64,000 nucleotides of DNA from Mytilus edulis (GCF_963676685.1 NC_092345.1:32139585-32203584), one strand, 5' to 3'; shown: positions 22,335 through 61,664, numbered from the stretch's first letter. Notes: a model not told the origin generated them from the sequence alone. Translations and numbers: made by a program.

Positions 22335-25300
22335 TCACTTCAGTAATGACCACTTGATCTGTTCCTTGGCACTCTGTAGAACCTATAAAACAAAAATATA
22401 TTGAAAGCTGGTTAAAGGGGAATAACTCAAACTTGTAAATCAAAGAACATTATTTTGTATTATCATTTAATTCAACCATTTAGGTGAGCAATATCTCATG
22501 AATAGAGAAGTTGTTAAATTAAATTAAATGTTTCCTCTTTAGCAAAAATAAATGTCATATAGAACCTATGACACCATCATTTAAATTAAACCTCAACTTC
22601 TAATTCCACATAAATTTTGGAACCTGCTAAGGACACCTACACTTTTAAAATAAATCTAGAATGTGTCTGATGCCCCTCTTGCATCAAACATTTAAAAGGG
22701 ACATTAGTCAAGAACAGGTAACATGACACAATCAAAATCTGAACCTGCTTTGTGTTTGTAGTAATAGGCTTTGTGCATAAGTTGCATAACAATTGATTGA
22801 GACAAACTAAAGTTAGAGACAGCAATCTCATTTTATTACCTATGGAAGAACAGACGGACAAGGGTAAAAATCCTTTAGGACCAGTTATATGTACATTGAA
22901 GCAAATTATTTTTATTAATTTGTGTCTGTTTTTGCTGACTTTTTCAAATGTTATATCTTAGAATATTTTAGATTCTAATTGTACACGGAGAGATGATTTG
23001 TGTTCCCCCTTCAATTCAACTGAGCAGGGATATGATCAAGCATGCATATTTCCACCAAACTACTGTAAATCCAGAAGTCATTGCAAGGTTTTTATTAATG
23101 GAAATAATGGGACAGAGTGAGTTTCAAATTCATCTAGAACTCGCATTCTGACATCTGATACATATATCTGTATGCAGATTTACCTAAAATCCCAACAATT
23201 AATCTCACATTTTTGTCCATTCTTTCTAAGTATTGAAACAATAAATGCATGCAATAATTTCTTAAATTACACCAATTATCCTAAACATTTCAAAATACTT
23301 TTAAAGGAAGGTTTTATGCAAACCATGTTCAGATGCCACATATAATCATCATGTCGTATATATCATTACAACGTTCTTTTTCTAATTATGAAAGATGAAT
23401 TCTAAGCTCTAAGATATCCCACGCTGGCTACTGTGAAATCTTTTATGTTACAAGAAAAACAGTTGTGCTACTAAGTACAGAATCATTTATTTTGAACGAA
23501 AATAACAGCATCAGTGATGGCAATATATACATGTAGAGGTATATAAATTGATGATATTTTAATCTTTTGTTAAGACATGAATATTGATAACAAGACAAAG
23601 AAAATAAACTTCAGTTTCCTAACCATTCTATAGCTACTTATCAGACCACAGATGGATTTTCACCTAATTGTGATTGGTTAAATGCTGTCACGTGGTGACC
23701 CCCTATGAGACTGTAGGGGTTAGTAAGTTTCATAGGGGGTTCATGACACGTTAATGGTGACGTCATCTATTGCTGTTGTTGTGTTTCATTGTTTATTTTT
23801 CAACATAACGCAGCAGAAAAAGTCCAGCGTCTGATAAATTTTTTATTCGGTTTACTACTGACCCGCTACGGATCCATAGAGGGTGAATAAAATTCATAAA
23901 GGGATTCGGCCAGCAAACTATATAACTTATATTATCCTATTTATCATGACTACTAAAACAAATGTTTGCAATTTTTTAGTAAAGCACAATTTACATGATT
24001 TAGGTCCCATGCAATTCCCTATCTATTCAAGGTAAAAAATTATTCAAAATAAATTCATTTTACCATTATACACTATATTTTCTTCAAGGAGGTATGGAGC
24101 TAGTAAATATGTGTTTACTTGCATACAAAACAAAATTCTACTTCCAATATAACATCAAAAATGTGTTGTCAAAAATTTACTTTAAAAGGATAACAAACAT
24201 GTATGGATCAACAGTGGGTTAACATGAAACCGCCCTTAATAAGCTCAAAGTTTTAAAATATGCTAATAAAGATAAAGTTTAAGTTGCGTTTAAGACTAGT
24301 ATGCATGTTAAGTTCTTAAAATGTGTAGGCAATTTGCGATTTTGACATCTAATAATGCTAAAAAATTACATAAAAATGTCCTAGATGTGCCTTTTGAAAA
24401 CTGAGCTGCTTACTTGTGAAGTGCAAAGTGAAATATGAAATAACATTATCAAATACTTCCAATCTACTTGAAAACCAACATTTTTTTTAAAAGCAAAATG
24501 CTCAAAATACTAATACATGATTTTGAAGTATTGTAAATAACTCAATATTTCTCAATTTTTAAAAAATTACACTAGTTTCACAACTGTTTTTATGACGACA
24601 AAAGATTTTCACAGTATTTCCCTCATTATTATACACCAATATACCAATATGTGTCATCTTACCTCTAATTTTTTAGATAAGTGCTTTAAGAAAACACAGA
24701 TATTTAATATACTATTTGTTATTAATAACACACAAGCATAAATAAAAGGAAATCTAAGAGAAGTAGATACAGTTTCAAGGAAGATGATAATTAATGTGCT
24801 AATGAACGTTCAATGTCCAGTTTTTAACTGAATCTTACAAAAGGCATTCAAATATGTCATTTAGGTATTTTAAAAGCAGAATTACCCAACAAATTTGTTG
24901 TCATTTTATAATAAAGCCAACTTTAAATTAATCAAAGAAAGTGTTAACAAATAACAAAATTTCTCAATTTTCAAACATCATTTTTATTGAAAACAAGCAT
25001 TGAAGATTATTCTAAATTTTCCAAAAAATTATCTCAATCTTCAAGATATCTTTATTTTTCAAATCACAAAAAGGAAAATACTAAATGAAACAGTATCGAC
25101 TCCCCTTCAGCATGTGTAAGTCATACAACACTGAAGTATAAACTAATAAAAAAAATTTTAAGTGCATTAGTTGGGGCTGTTATTTGCTGAACATCATAAA
25201 TACTAAATAATATATCTTCTTACATCTATTTTCATATTTCTCATTCTTGCAATCGCAATGTTAACCATAATTTCAAAGTTCCATTAAAATCAAAATTTCA

Positions 25301-28300
25301 ATATCACTAGAATTTCATAATAACACAATTTTGCAATTGGAAAGTTAAAGTTAAATAAATGAAATATCCACTACTTTAATAAATTAATATTAATATATAT
25401 TATTCATGATTTGTACTCAAAATAATATTAAAACCATATTCCAATTGGTAAGTGATGCAACCTTTAGCTATGCATACATGCATGGACAAACACCTTATGA
25501 TGTATGGCATAACATAGAACATGGTACAAGGGAGGTAACTCAGATGTTAACTTACTTGTGCCATAGTCTGTTCACCTATATTGAGATCATCTGTTCGTAA
25601 TGATACTTTCTGTACTATTGATGTTGCATCTGAATCTAAAATTATCCTGCAAGTAAAAAATATACATAGAGTGGGGTGCTCATTTTCGCCATATCTTTCC
25701 ATGTTTTCTACAGTTTATGTTCAGGTCTATATGTTTTTGAAGTATACTGATATTTCTTTATGAAGATAACTTCAAATGCAAAACATTCCTTAGCTTGAAA
25801 ACATGTTTGTTTGAAAATAATCATCTGTAAAGTTAGATTAAAGGGTGTTTGAAATTTCCTGATGTTTTGTCAATGGGGGACACATATTCGCCGTTTTTAC
25901 ACATCTATTTAAAACCAAATAACTGCAGCTTAATATAATATTTATCAAATAAATTTCATTATAGATGAACAGCAGACATTTCAAAGGTGTAAAAAACAGA
26001 AATTTAGGCCAATCAGTCAAAAAAATTACTAAGAAAAAGTTCTTTGAAAATCCTGTTTTTCATTCAGGAAATTGACCGAAAATCGTTGCCCTTTTTTCAG
26101 CCCTTTTGCAGTAAGTGCCGTAATTTTGTTTAAGTTTAAAAAATAATCATATTTGTTATAAAATCATAATTTATCGGCATATTTCTTCCATTTCAGCCAT
26201 CCTTTGAAGTTTTTACACCCCAAAATCATAAAACGGCGAAATTGTGTCCACGGCTAATATGAGCCCCCCACTCTACAAAATATCAAATAAACTGTTGACT
26301 AGAGATATGTTGAGCCTTTATGTAATGTTGATAGTTTAATGCAATTCCTGAAATCAAAATCACCCCTGTCTCGTACTCTCATTGATATGTACCTGCTCTT
26401 TGACTGGTTTTTTTCCCATTTTTACTGGACTTTACATTTTTTTGTGAGTCAGTTCAAAGTGTAGTAATTTTTAAATTTTAAAAACTTCACCACTGATTTT
26501 TTCACAGATAATATAAATATGAAAGGCTGAATGTGTCTTTTAGAATTTGAAATTTTAATACACATGCCTACAGCTCTTGTTTAAATCCTTACAACATGCA
26601 AACTGTAGAAGGGAGATAATTCTAAAGTAAAGATCAATTGAAAAAGGGGGAGATAACAAAATAAATACAATCATTACCCTCCATCACATATTTCATCTAC
26701 AGCTAAGAACACAGCATCCATATTATCTAACAAAGCTCTCTTTTCTACATTCTTTCTCAAGATTTGACTAACTGATTCATATAAAGCATTTAAAACACTG
26801 GCTAATATCAACTGAAATGAAAAATAAAAATTTGAAATTATATATAGAAAGCAGTAAGATGTGTTATGGTGGACAGAGAATTAAAATCCCTTTTTTTTAT
26901 TATAAGTTATATATATTATATGTTTTAAAAGTTATAAATTTATCAGTTAATTTGTAAATTCTTAGTTTTTTGGTAGAGTACAATTCTTACATGAAAGCTA
27001 TTAATTGGAAAATTTAGTTTTTTTGTTGTTATTTCTATTTTCCCAATACCATTCTCAGTTTAGCTTTCCATTTTTATTAAACAGCTGTGAGTAACAACCC
27101 GTTTAAATGCTGATGGAAAGCAGGCATCACAATCTTAAATTGCCTTTTGTTATGGAAGTGATGTAGTAAAATATATTTGTTTTATACACTTTATAATGTT
27201 GAAAACAGTATGCTGACCTCTGTATGACTTTTGGTTTTTACATGGTTGGACTGCTGACTCGCTATAAATGTTTACCTTTTCTAATTTTACATGTATTCCT
27301 ATTTTGTTATCATAAACTATAAATTGTTTACTGTATTCATCTAATATCCAGGATTGAAGATGCAGATGGGTTGATCTATAGGAATACTTTTCTGCTTAAA
27401 ATAGTGTAAGCAACTTTTTTTTGACAAGCTCAACAACTTTAAAAGGGTTTGTACCTTGTTTTTTTTGTGCTATTACTGTAAAAATAAAATAAAATGTAAA
27501 GAATGGAACAAACCTCATTTTCCTGTGAGCTACCAACAACATAGAAGAACAGATCTACATTACTTCTATATACACAGGTCAAACCTTCAAACATTATTAT
27601 TTCAGCTGAAAAATAAATGTACACATGTTATTTCCATAATTTTTACAGATGAATGGATTGATTTATATGATTACCACTAGCATGTGTAACGAAGATGTCA
27701 ACATTCTGTTAAAAAAATTACCAAGAGGTCTATAGCAATGCTGTGATTCTGTTTAATTCCCATTGTTTAATGTTTACCACACATTAACTAAATATACATG
27801 AAATATTTGTAACTGGACATTTAGAAAACAACGTTCAATCAATCTCAATGTTACTAATAGAAAGGAGAATTTGTTTTTAGGCATTAAGAGTTTGAAATCT
27901 TAAAGAAGTTGATTGTATTTTGATTTTGAAAATAATTTTACTCATTTGGAAAATAAAGGGTAATGTCCCGGAAAACTACAGCACATTTCACTTTGAGAAA
28001 AAAACATAGCCACAAATACAAATACATATCATGGAACAACATTTTTCTACATTTTCAAACAAGTACTTAGGCCAATTAAAATATATGTGTGGTTCCAGTA
28101 ACCCTACCGTCCCTACTTTTTCGGCTGAAAAATAGCCTACCCTAAAGATTTTATTGTCATTTTTCATTAAGCACTGTTAAAGTCAGAATGTTGTTCTGAT
28201 AGACCCTATGTAAAAAAAAACCAAACATAAAATAAAAAAAAATCCCTACCTACCTACCCTAACTTTTTTTCAGATGTAACTGGAACCACACGTACTTTTT

Positions 28301-30715
28301 TATTTGGCCTTAATATGTATATTATAACTAATATGTATGGAGTAACATTGTTTGTTAACAACAAAACTTAGTACAGTATTGAGATTAAGACTTAATCTTT
28401 CAGTGTCAACCTAATCTTTAGCTATTACGATATACTATTATAATTTGGTGGTGGAAAAAAAAACGCTCTATATAGTATAATTGTATAATTTGTTGTAACA
28501 AAAAGTAAAATCACAAAAATACTAACTGAACTTATCGGAAAATCAATTTGGAAAGTCCATAATCACATGGCAAAATCAAATAACAATATGCATCAAAAAC
28601 GAATGGACAAGAACTGTCATATTCCTGACTTGGTACAGGCATTTTTAAATGTAGAAAATGTAACTAATTTAAAATTTTATCCTCAACATATTTTTAATGC
28701 AATTCCCTGTTTAAAATAAACAAAACAGTACAAAAAGTAAATTAATCTGCAGATTCACACTATACAGATACTCACAGTTAGCTTTATGTGTTTTATTGAA
28801 CAAGTTTTTCTCAAAAGCCTTCTGTTCTTTTGAGGTAGGAAATTGATCATCATAATACTGAAAACAAATCAAGTTAAGTTTGAAAATAAAATAATAAAAA
28901 GAGAAAGAAAATAAGTTATCATGGCTTAGGAATTTCATAACTTTCTTTGTTTATTTTTTCAATAGTTCAAAGCAGTTTTTATCCATATTTGTTCTGGGTT
29001 TTTTTATACAGATTTGCTCTGACCTTTTCATCCATATTTGTTCTAAATTTTTGTGTCCAGATTTGATCTGTCATGTCTGGACTTTTTTAATCTAGACTTA
29101 GTTTTCTTGTTTGAATTGTTTTTCATTTGTGATTTCAAGGTCTTTTTATAGCTGACTATGCGGTGTGGGATCTGGTCAATGTTGAAGGCCGTACAGTAAC
29201 CTATAGCTGTTAATTTCATTTAGTCTCTTGTGATGAGTTGTCTCCTTCGTAATCATAATCACATCTTCTTTATTTATTGTTCTTGCTTTTTTATAAAGAT
29301 TTGTTCTGTGTTTTTCTCAGTTTTGTTTTGTAGTTTTTCAACATCATTAAATAAATTTTTTTCACCAGAAATCTACAAAAATCAGCTGTTTTGTCATTCA
29401 TTGAACACAAACAAGAATGTTTTTAACTGAATCCTCTTGTGTTAACTTTAGATGTACAAGTTTTATGCTAGTTACGATGAATTTTCTATACCATGTTTAC
29501 TTTGATTGAAAAAATGGCATGCATTATACTACATGATGGTAATTATTGTCAAAGTGCTAGTGTAAAAACAAAGAAAATTTATCATGTTTATACATGTATG
29601 GAAATCTTTTTTTGTTGCAGTTTTTCATGTTTATAAGGGTTTGATAAGTCATCCCTGTGTGAATATAATATTGTTTGATTGAAACTTTGGTTGATTATAT
29701 ATACCTTTGTTACTAAACGGTTTCCATCGTTGTCTAGTATGGCAACAGCTTTTACCATATACAGAGATGGCTCCTAAATTTAAGAATAAATAAAGAAAAA
29801 GAAACATTAGCCAAAATATTTAAAAATCTCTATAGACAGAATTAATTGTAAGAAGGCAGTGCATCCAGTTTCGTCAAGACAAATATACACAATGCAAATT
29901 CTTCAAGTAAATATAAATTACTTGCACAAGCATGACAAGTAGCTATATAGTACCCTGTCATTAAGAAAAAAAATAATAAACATGACAATCATAAAACAAA
30001 AGAGTACAAGCTGAGTTGAAGTGTATGTAGCTGAAGCATAGTATTACTAAGGACTTCACGAACTTTTTGTACAATTTGAATTATGGTCTGCAAATTGTCA
30101 AAAAATGTCATGAGGATCTAAGAGCTACTCTTCCACAGCTTAAGGACATGCTGCTTGTAACAAAGATACTGAAACAGAACATTGTTGATAATGAAAAAGT
30201 TATCAAAAAACATTTGATAAACAAAAGTCAAAGTATTATGATGCAAAAAATTATTACGTATATATCAATACACCTTATTGCTTTTTGTCTACCATTACTG
30301 GATATCACACAGGTTCCCGTAAAATTTTGACCTCATAAAACAAAACATCTGATGCCACAATGGAAAAGTGATTGTTGTATGAGTCAAAAGTTCAAGCGGC
30401 CGGGTCAGCCGGGATAAGCGATTATGTATCAACACAGTACAAAATCAGGGTTTATTTTCTATTCTCGGTTTAAACAAATATGTTAATCAATCACAATATC
30501 TACATTGTGTATATTAGTACAAAATAAAGAGGCCGAATCGACTATGCCATATTTTTTAGACTAATCACCGAAGAAATTATGTGTGGCTAAATAGTGTCGT
30601 TAGCAGCTGTTTCCTATTGGTGTTTGGGGTTTTCCCTCTTCATAAACATTTTAAAGTGTTCATTAAATCAATGTGTATATAAGTTAACTTTTTTTACCAA
30701 TATTCCACCGTCCAT
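22335..30715 (-). CDS. COPZ1: Coatomer subunit zeta (COPI coat)
   Basis: Seven minus-strand coding exons, listed 5' to 3': 30698-30715, 29705-29773, 28776-28857, 27514-27605, 26678-26811, 25556-25646, 22335-22382. All junctions are GT-AG with matching phases; 534 nt code for 177 residues, the usual length of zeta-1. Diagnostic segments: [15 protein letters not shown] at the start, [69 protein letters not shown], and the tail [15 protein letters not shown]. This is a longin-fold small subunit of the AP/COPI F-subcomplex; with gamma-COP it forms part of the coat that Arf1 recruits for Golgi-to-ER and intra-Golgi transport. The gene is head-to-head with SMARCC. Invertebrates generally have one zeta gene, so COPZ1 here means the family rather than a vertebrate paralogue. 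Confidence 0.96.
23699..23739. repeat. Short hairpin beside a CRE-like octamer
   Basis: CCCCCTATGA pairs with TCATAGGGGG, a perfect 10-bp stem, inside the last COPZ intron. A palindromic TGACGTCA follows at 23758-23765. It probably belongs to an undefined repeat; no function is claimed. Confidence 0.35.
25667..26275. mobile_element. MITE-like element in a COPZ intron, about 609 bp
   Basis: The left end is TAGAGTGGGGTGCTCATTTT and the right end, inverted, TAGAGTGGGGGGCTCATATT. Subterminal GGGGGACACATATTCGCCG and CGGCGAAATTGTGTCCACGG are also inverted partners. No coding frame of note. It lies in the intron between COPZ coding exons 5 and 6. Confidence 0.7.
28069..28310. mobile_element. MITE of the GGCC family, about 242 bp
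   Basis: AGGCCAATTAAAATATATGT then GTGGTTCCAGTAACC at the left, and GTAACTGGAACCACACGTAC then TTTTATTTGGCCT at the right, form inverted ends. A related end occurs at about 37200-37275, and a larger relative with the same end design is at 35025-36200. Intron of COPZ. Confidence 0.65.
28499..28665 (+). repeat. Dispersed repeat family R1, plus copy
   Basis: AAAAGTAAAATCACAAAAAT, ACTGTCATATTCCTGACTTG, GTACAGGCATTTTTAAATGT and AGAAAATG; truncated at the right. Intron of COPZ. Confidence 0.6.
29154..29275 (+). repeat. Short interspersed repeat family R3
   Basis: GTTGAAGGCCGTACAGTAAC, then CTATAGCTGTTAATTTC and GTTGTCTCCTTCGTAATCAT. A close copy is at 55465-55590, and further pieces are near 37330-37440, 41265-41300 (inverted) and 43496-43535 (inverted). 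SINE-like in size; no internal promoter boxes were verified. Confidence 0.55.
30031..30330 (+). other. Orphan open frame with a weakly death-fold-like pattern
   Basis: Open from just after a TAG (30028-30030, itself a possible splice acceptor) to a TGA, 99 codons, with no convincing start. The residues show an alternating helical pattern with words such as [32 protein letters not shown] and [11 protein letters not shown], which vaguely recalls CARD or other death-fold helices. It lies antisense in COPZ intron 1. It could be a pseudo-exon or mobile-element debris; the family resemblance is an impression only. Confidence 0.2.
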
Positions 30716-31084
30716 TGCTATTTCTTAGACAATAAATCAACAAAAAAAGATTGCCGACAATTGACGTGGAAGTGATTCAATGTAAATAATCATTTTTGTT
30801 TTATACGTTAAAAAGGTACAACTCCAAACGCTCAAACGACGTTATCTTCAGATGAATCGATGACAAATCGACCCACGAGAAATCGCCACACACCTAGGGA
30901 ACCACTAATGACAGGACGATTGCCCGGATAGTGACAGGACGGTTGACCGGACGACATATAAATAGTCATAACTTTTTTGTTATCCGATAGATTTGTTTAA
31001 TATTTGTAAACCTGAAAGATATTAAACTATATTTTATGAATATAAAAAAAAAAGAGGAAAAATAATTATTTTTGAGCAAAAAAA

Positions 31085-31990
31085 GTTGACCGGACGGTAT
31101 TCACACTCGCCAATATACGCTAAATATATATTCAACTGGTTGACGACAAGTGTTAATATCTCTTTTGTTTTACAATATTTGTCCATGAAACTCAGGAATC
31201 TGTGAGATTTATAAATATATTATACGAAAATATAAACTTGATTGCAAAAACACGTGTTTTTCTCATAAAAAAGTTGACCGGACGGTATTCACCCTCGCTG
31301 ATATACGCTATATAAAAATTGAAATGGTCGACGACAAGTGTTAATATCTCTTTTGTTTTACAATATTTGTCCATGAAAATCAGGAACCTGTGAGATTGAA
31401 TAGTATATTACACGAAAATATAAACTTTAAAGTAAAAAAGAAAAAAAATCTGCAAAAAAAGTTGACCGGACGGTATTCACCCTCGCCGATGTACGCGTTG
31501 ATTATATTGAAATGAGCGACAAAAAATGTAAATATTTTTTTTTTGTAAACAATATTTTTTCATAAAACTGAGATATGTGCGAGATAAATAAATATATGAT
31601 ATGAAAATATAAACTCTATGATAAAAAAAATATTTTTCTTAAAAAAAAAGTTGACCGGACAGCTAACATTCGCCGATATATGCCTTAATAATAATAAATT
31701 GATTGACATAAGTGTTAATATTATTTTTTTTACCATATCTGTCCCTGAAATTTATGAACATTGGAGATGAATAAATATATTATACGAAAAATTAAACTAT
31801 ATATTTAAATAATAAAAAAAAATTAAAAAAAATTGACCGGACGGATTTTACATTCAATCGATATATGCCTTAAATATATTGAACTGATCGACACAAGACT
31901 AAAATATCTCTTCTTTGGTTATAATATTGTTAAAAGCAATATTTTATGAAAAAATAACCTTTATAGCAAGGATTTGTATAGTTAGAAATC
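31085..31990 (+). repeat. Subterminal tandem repeats of the Mutator-like element
   Basis: The core GTTGACCGGACGG starts at 31085, 31273, 31461 and 31650, with a decayed ATTGACCGGACGG at 31832, periods of 188, 188, 189 and 182. Each core is followed by CACCCTCGCCGATATACGC-like sequence and an AT-rich body. The right end has only the matching cores at about 33231, 33420 and 33563, so the array expanded on one side. Confidence 0.75.
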
Positions 31991-32009
31991 CTTGTTTATA
32001 GTTAATAGT

Positions 32010-32661
32010 TTATATTACTATCGAATAAATGAAATTGTTCAAATGGTAAAAATTGGCGGCAACAAATTGTTCAAAAGCTGTTTTGTTTTTGAAGTTGGAA
32101 GTACCTCCATTAAAGCAAAATTCAAGCAAATTTGCTATGGAGTAAACCCCACATTTTGGTGTTGACATAGTCTTCTGTTTTGATGGAGTATTTAACTTGG
32201 CTGGTGTTTTCAGCTTGGCTGGTGTCTTTACTGGAGGTGGACTACCAGTAACAAGTATCTGATGATCTTGACTATTACCATTATCAGCAAACCTCAATCT
32301 CTTAGTAGATTTTGGTGTTGACAAAGCCTTCTGTTTTGATGGTGTATTTAACTTGGCTGGTGTTTTCAGCTTGGGTGTTCTTGGAGACTGAGGTACCAGA
32401 GGAGGCTCAATTAATTGAGCTTCCTCAGAATCTGGAGCTGGTAGTATCTCTATATCACCATCATTCGGTCTTGGTTTTTTTCTACCAGACTTTTTATCAT
32501 TTCTCTTTAAGTTTCTCTTCGAAAGCGCTTTAAGGTTGACTACAGGTTTTGAATCATCTGTATCCCCAATGTATAGATGTTTCAGGTTTAGTTAAAATAT
32601 CTACTATTTCTGTTTGATGTAATACATCTGTATGCATATAGACAATAGACCCACTGTCCAT
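32010..32661 (-). pseudogene. Broken frame inside the Mutator-like element
   Basis: On the minus strand an ATG at 32659-32661 opens a frame (MDSGSIVYMHTDVLHQTEIV...) that shifts near 32565-32580 into a second frame running to the stop at 32010. The second part has a basic segment (KRNDKKSGRKKPRP), an acidic one (GDIEILPAPDSEEAQ), and two copies of a repeat: KLKTPAKLNTPSKQKALSTP and KLKTPAKLNTPSKQKTMSTP. Near the end CGVYSIANLLEFCFNGG resembles the catalytic-cysteine box of Ulp1/C48-type (clan CE) proteases, which some Mutator-like elements carry. The His and Asp parts of such a catalytic site are missing. I cannot name the protein; the protease link is a weak inference. Confidence 0.4.
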
Positions 32662-32727
32662 TTTGATATTTTGTCTACTGGTAAGTTGTACTACTGGTAA
32701 GTTGTACTAATATGATGGCTATACAAC

Positions 32728-32950
32728 TGTCTTTAAAAAGACATGCCTTTAAATACAGCAATATATAGTAGCACTAATATCAATCTGTTTACTTTTGTAT
32801 TTATAAATATATGTTTGACAACTGTTTGACAACTGTCTTTAAAAAGACATGCTTTTGAATAAAGCAATATATATAGTAACACAATTATCAATCTATCTAT
32901 ATCAATAGTTCAATAATGAATATATATTGAAAATTGTCTTTAAAAAGACA
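32728..32950. repeat. Three spaced copies of a 16-bp near-palindrome
   Basis: TGTCTTTAAAAAGACA starts at 32728, 32834 and 32935 (spacing 106 and 101), each followed by TGC(T/C) and an AATATA-rich stretch. The word is its own inverted repeat around two central bases. It lies inside the Mutator-like element, possibly as a protein-binding array. Confidence 0.5.
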
Positions 32951-34037
32951 TGCTAAAAGCAAAATATAGTAGAAATATAATTTGTGTGATCTGAACTGGT
33001 TGAAAGTCAGAGCATAAATGACTGAACAATTGAATAGTTATTATTAGGTGAGTTAAATATTAATCTGAAATCCTGAACTTCATAAAATTTCTTCTTTAAT
33101 TGGATTTTAATTACCAACTGATTATAAGGTAATTCAATTAAATGTATTTGATGTCTCAGGTGTGAAAACTTTAATGACATGTTATTTGGCTTGATTGGTG
33201 ATTACAACAAGTGTCAAAATTAGATTAATACCGTCCGGTCAACTTTTTTTTTAGAAAAACACGTTTTTTTGCAATCAAGTTTATATTTTCGTATAATATA
33301 TTTATAAATCTCACAGATTCCTGAGTTTCATGGACAAATATTGTAAAACAAAAGAGATATTAACACTTGTCGTCAACCAGTTGAATATATATTTAGCGTA
33401 TATTGGCGAGTGTGAATACCGTCCGGTCAACTTTTTTTGCTCAAAAATAATTATTTTTCCTCTTTTTTTTTTATATTCATAAAATATAGTTTAATATCTT
33501 TCAGGTTTACAAATATTAAACAAATCTATCGAATAACAAAAAAGTTATGACTATTTATATGTCGTCCGGTCAACCGTCCTGTCACTATCCGGGCAATCAT
33601 CCTGTCATTAGTGCAACCCACACACCTAATCGCCCCAATTTAAAAAAATCGCCCACTCTTGTTGACCAACTCGCCCCACTAATGAAAAAGGGTAAATTCA
33701 ATCCTTGTATCTATGATGAGTTTATTTCCAATTGAAAATAGGTTGGATAACTCGTCCCACTAATGACCAATTCACGGATAAAAGTCGGACCAGTTGGTGT
33801 AAAAGTGGGGCGATTTGGTGTGGGGCGATTTTTCAATGAGGCGATTTGTCCTACTTCTATCTAAACCGCAGTTAAAATTATTAAATAAAAACAAATAATG
33901 TAAATGAAAAGATCGTTGATATACTAATAAATTTCAAAGATAAATAATATTCTATAAATAATATTTTCATATTTTTTCAAATTCAAAAATATATTAATTT
34001 CACAAATTCACTGCATATCCACTAACGCTGCCGGAAA

Positions 34038-61109
<27,072 letters not shown>

Positions 61110-61129
61110 TAGATTATCTCCCTTTGTCT

Positions 61130-61135
61130 AATAAA
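61130..61135 (+). terminator. Candidate poly(A) signal of SMARCC
   Basis: AATAAA lies 21 nt after the stop codon. It could produce a very short 3' UTR; an ATTAAA near 61519 offers a later alternative. No GU-rich element is striking after either. Confidence 0.35.
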
Positions 61136-61664
61136 GAATCTTATTGCTGAGATCTGACCATTGTAATTAATTCATTTCATCATGTCATTGTAACCATGTT
61201 CATAGCTCATATTGTATCAGACTGTCAGTGAAGCATTTATTTCGTCAACTTGAATTTTCAAAAATAATGTGTTCTTAAATAGGATAGGATACAGTGTAAT
61301 ATATTTGTACTTTTTTAGAACCTTATAATTGATGACCATGCTATGAAGAATTTAGGATAAATTGTTTTTCAAAGAAAATTGCAATTTGATGACATGAAAA
61401 ATTAGTGAGAATTCATTAAAATATAGTTATAATAATTAGTTGTAATGTTGTGCACATTGTGTTTTATGTCATTGTAAATGTTTGGTGCTGCATCATAATG
61501 TAAATATAATTTTGTAATCATTAAAGACATGAAAACAAACTTGATTTTACAATTTTTCACACATTTGTGTTACATGTATTGTGCTTATTTTTTTAACTGG
61601 ATGCATAAATTCACAATGATATTAATGGACATTTTTTTAGTTTATACATATGAAATGTCAGTAT

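Larger units (their letters stand above)
30897..33619. mobile_element. Mutator-like DNA transposon, 2723 bp, non-autonomous
   Basis: ACACACCTA at 30888-30896 is repeated exactly at 33620-33628, a 9-bp target duplication. The element ends are GGGAACCACTAATGACAGG and, inverted, GGGTTGCACTAATGACAGG, and the inverted repeats continue for about 389 bp (30897-31285 and 33231-33619) with very few differences, so the insertion is young. Long terminal repeats plus a 9-bp duplication are the hallmark of Mutator-like elements. No transposase is encoded; a broken frame lies at 32010-32661. Subterminal repeats with the core TTGACCGGACGG recur every 182-189 bp. The element sits between two divergent genes. 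Confidence 0.8.
30716..34037. promoter_or_regulatory. Divergent COPZ-SMARCC promoter region split by a transposon
   Basis: The start codons of COPZ (minus, 30715) and SMARCC (plus, 34038) face away from each other. Only 30716-30896 and 33620-34037 are not transposon, about 600 bp in all, a normal size for a bidirectional housekeeping promoter. The right part is rich in AATCGCCCCA-type words (33628-33850), and the left part carries the same kind of word at 30866-30886. No TATA box or defined initiator was identified. That the genes share a promoter is inferred. Confidence 0.55.
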
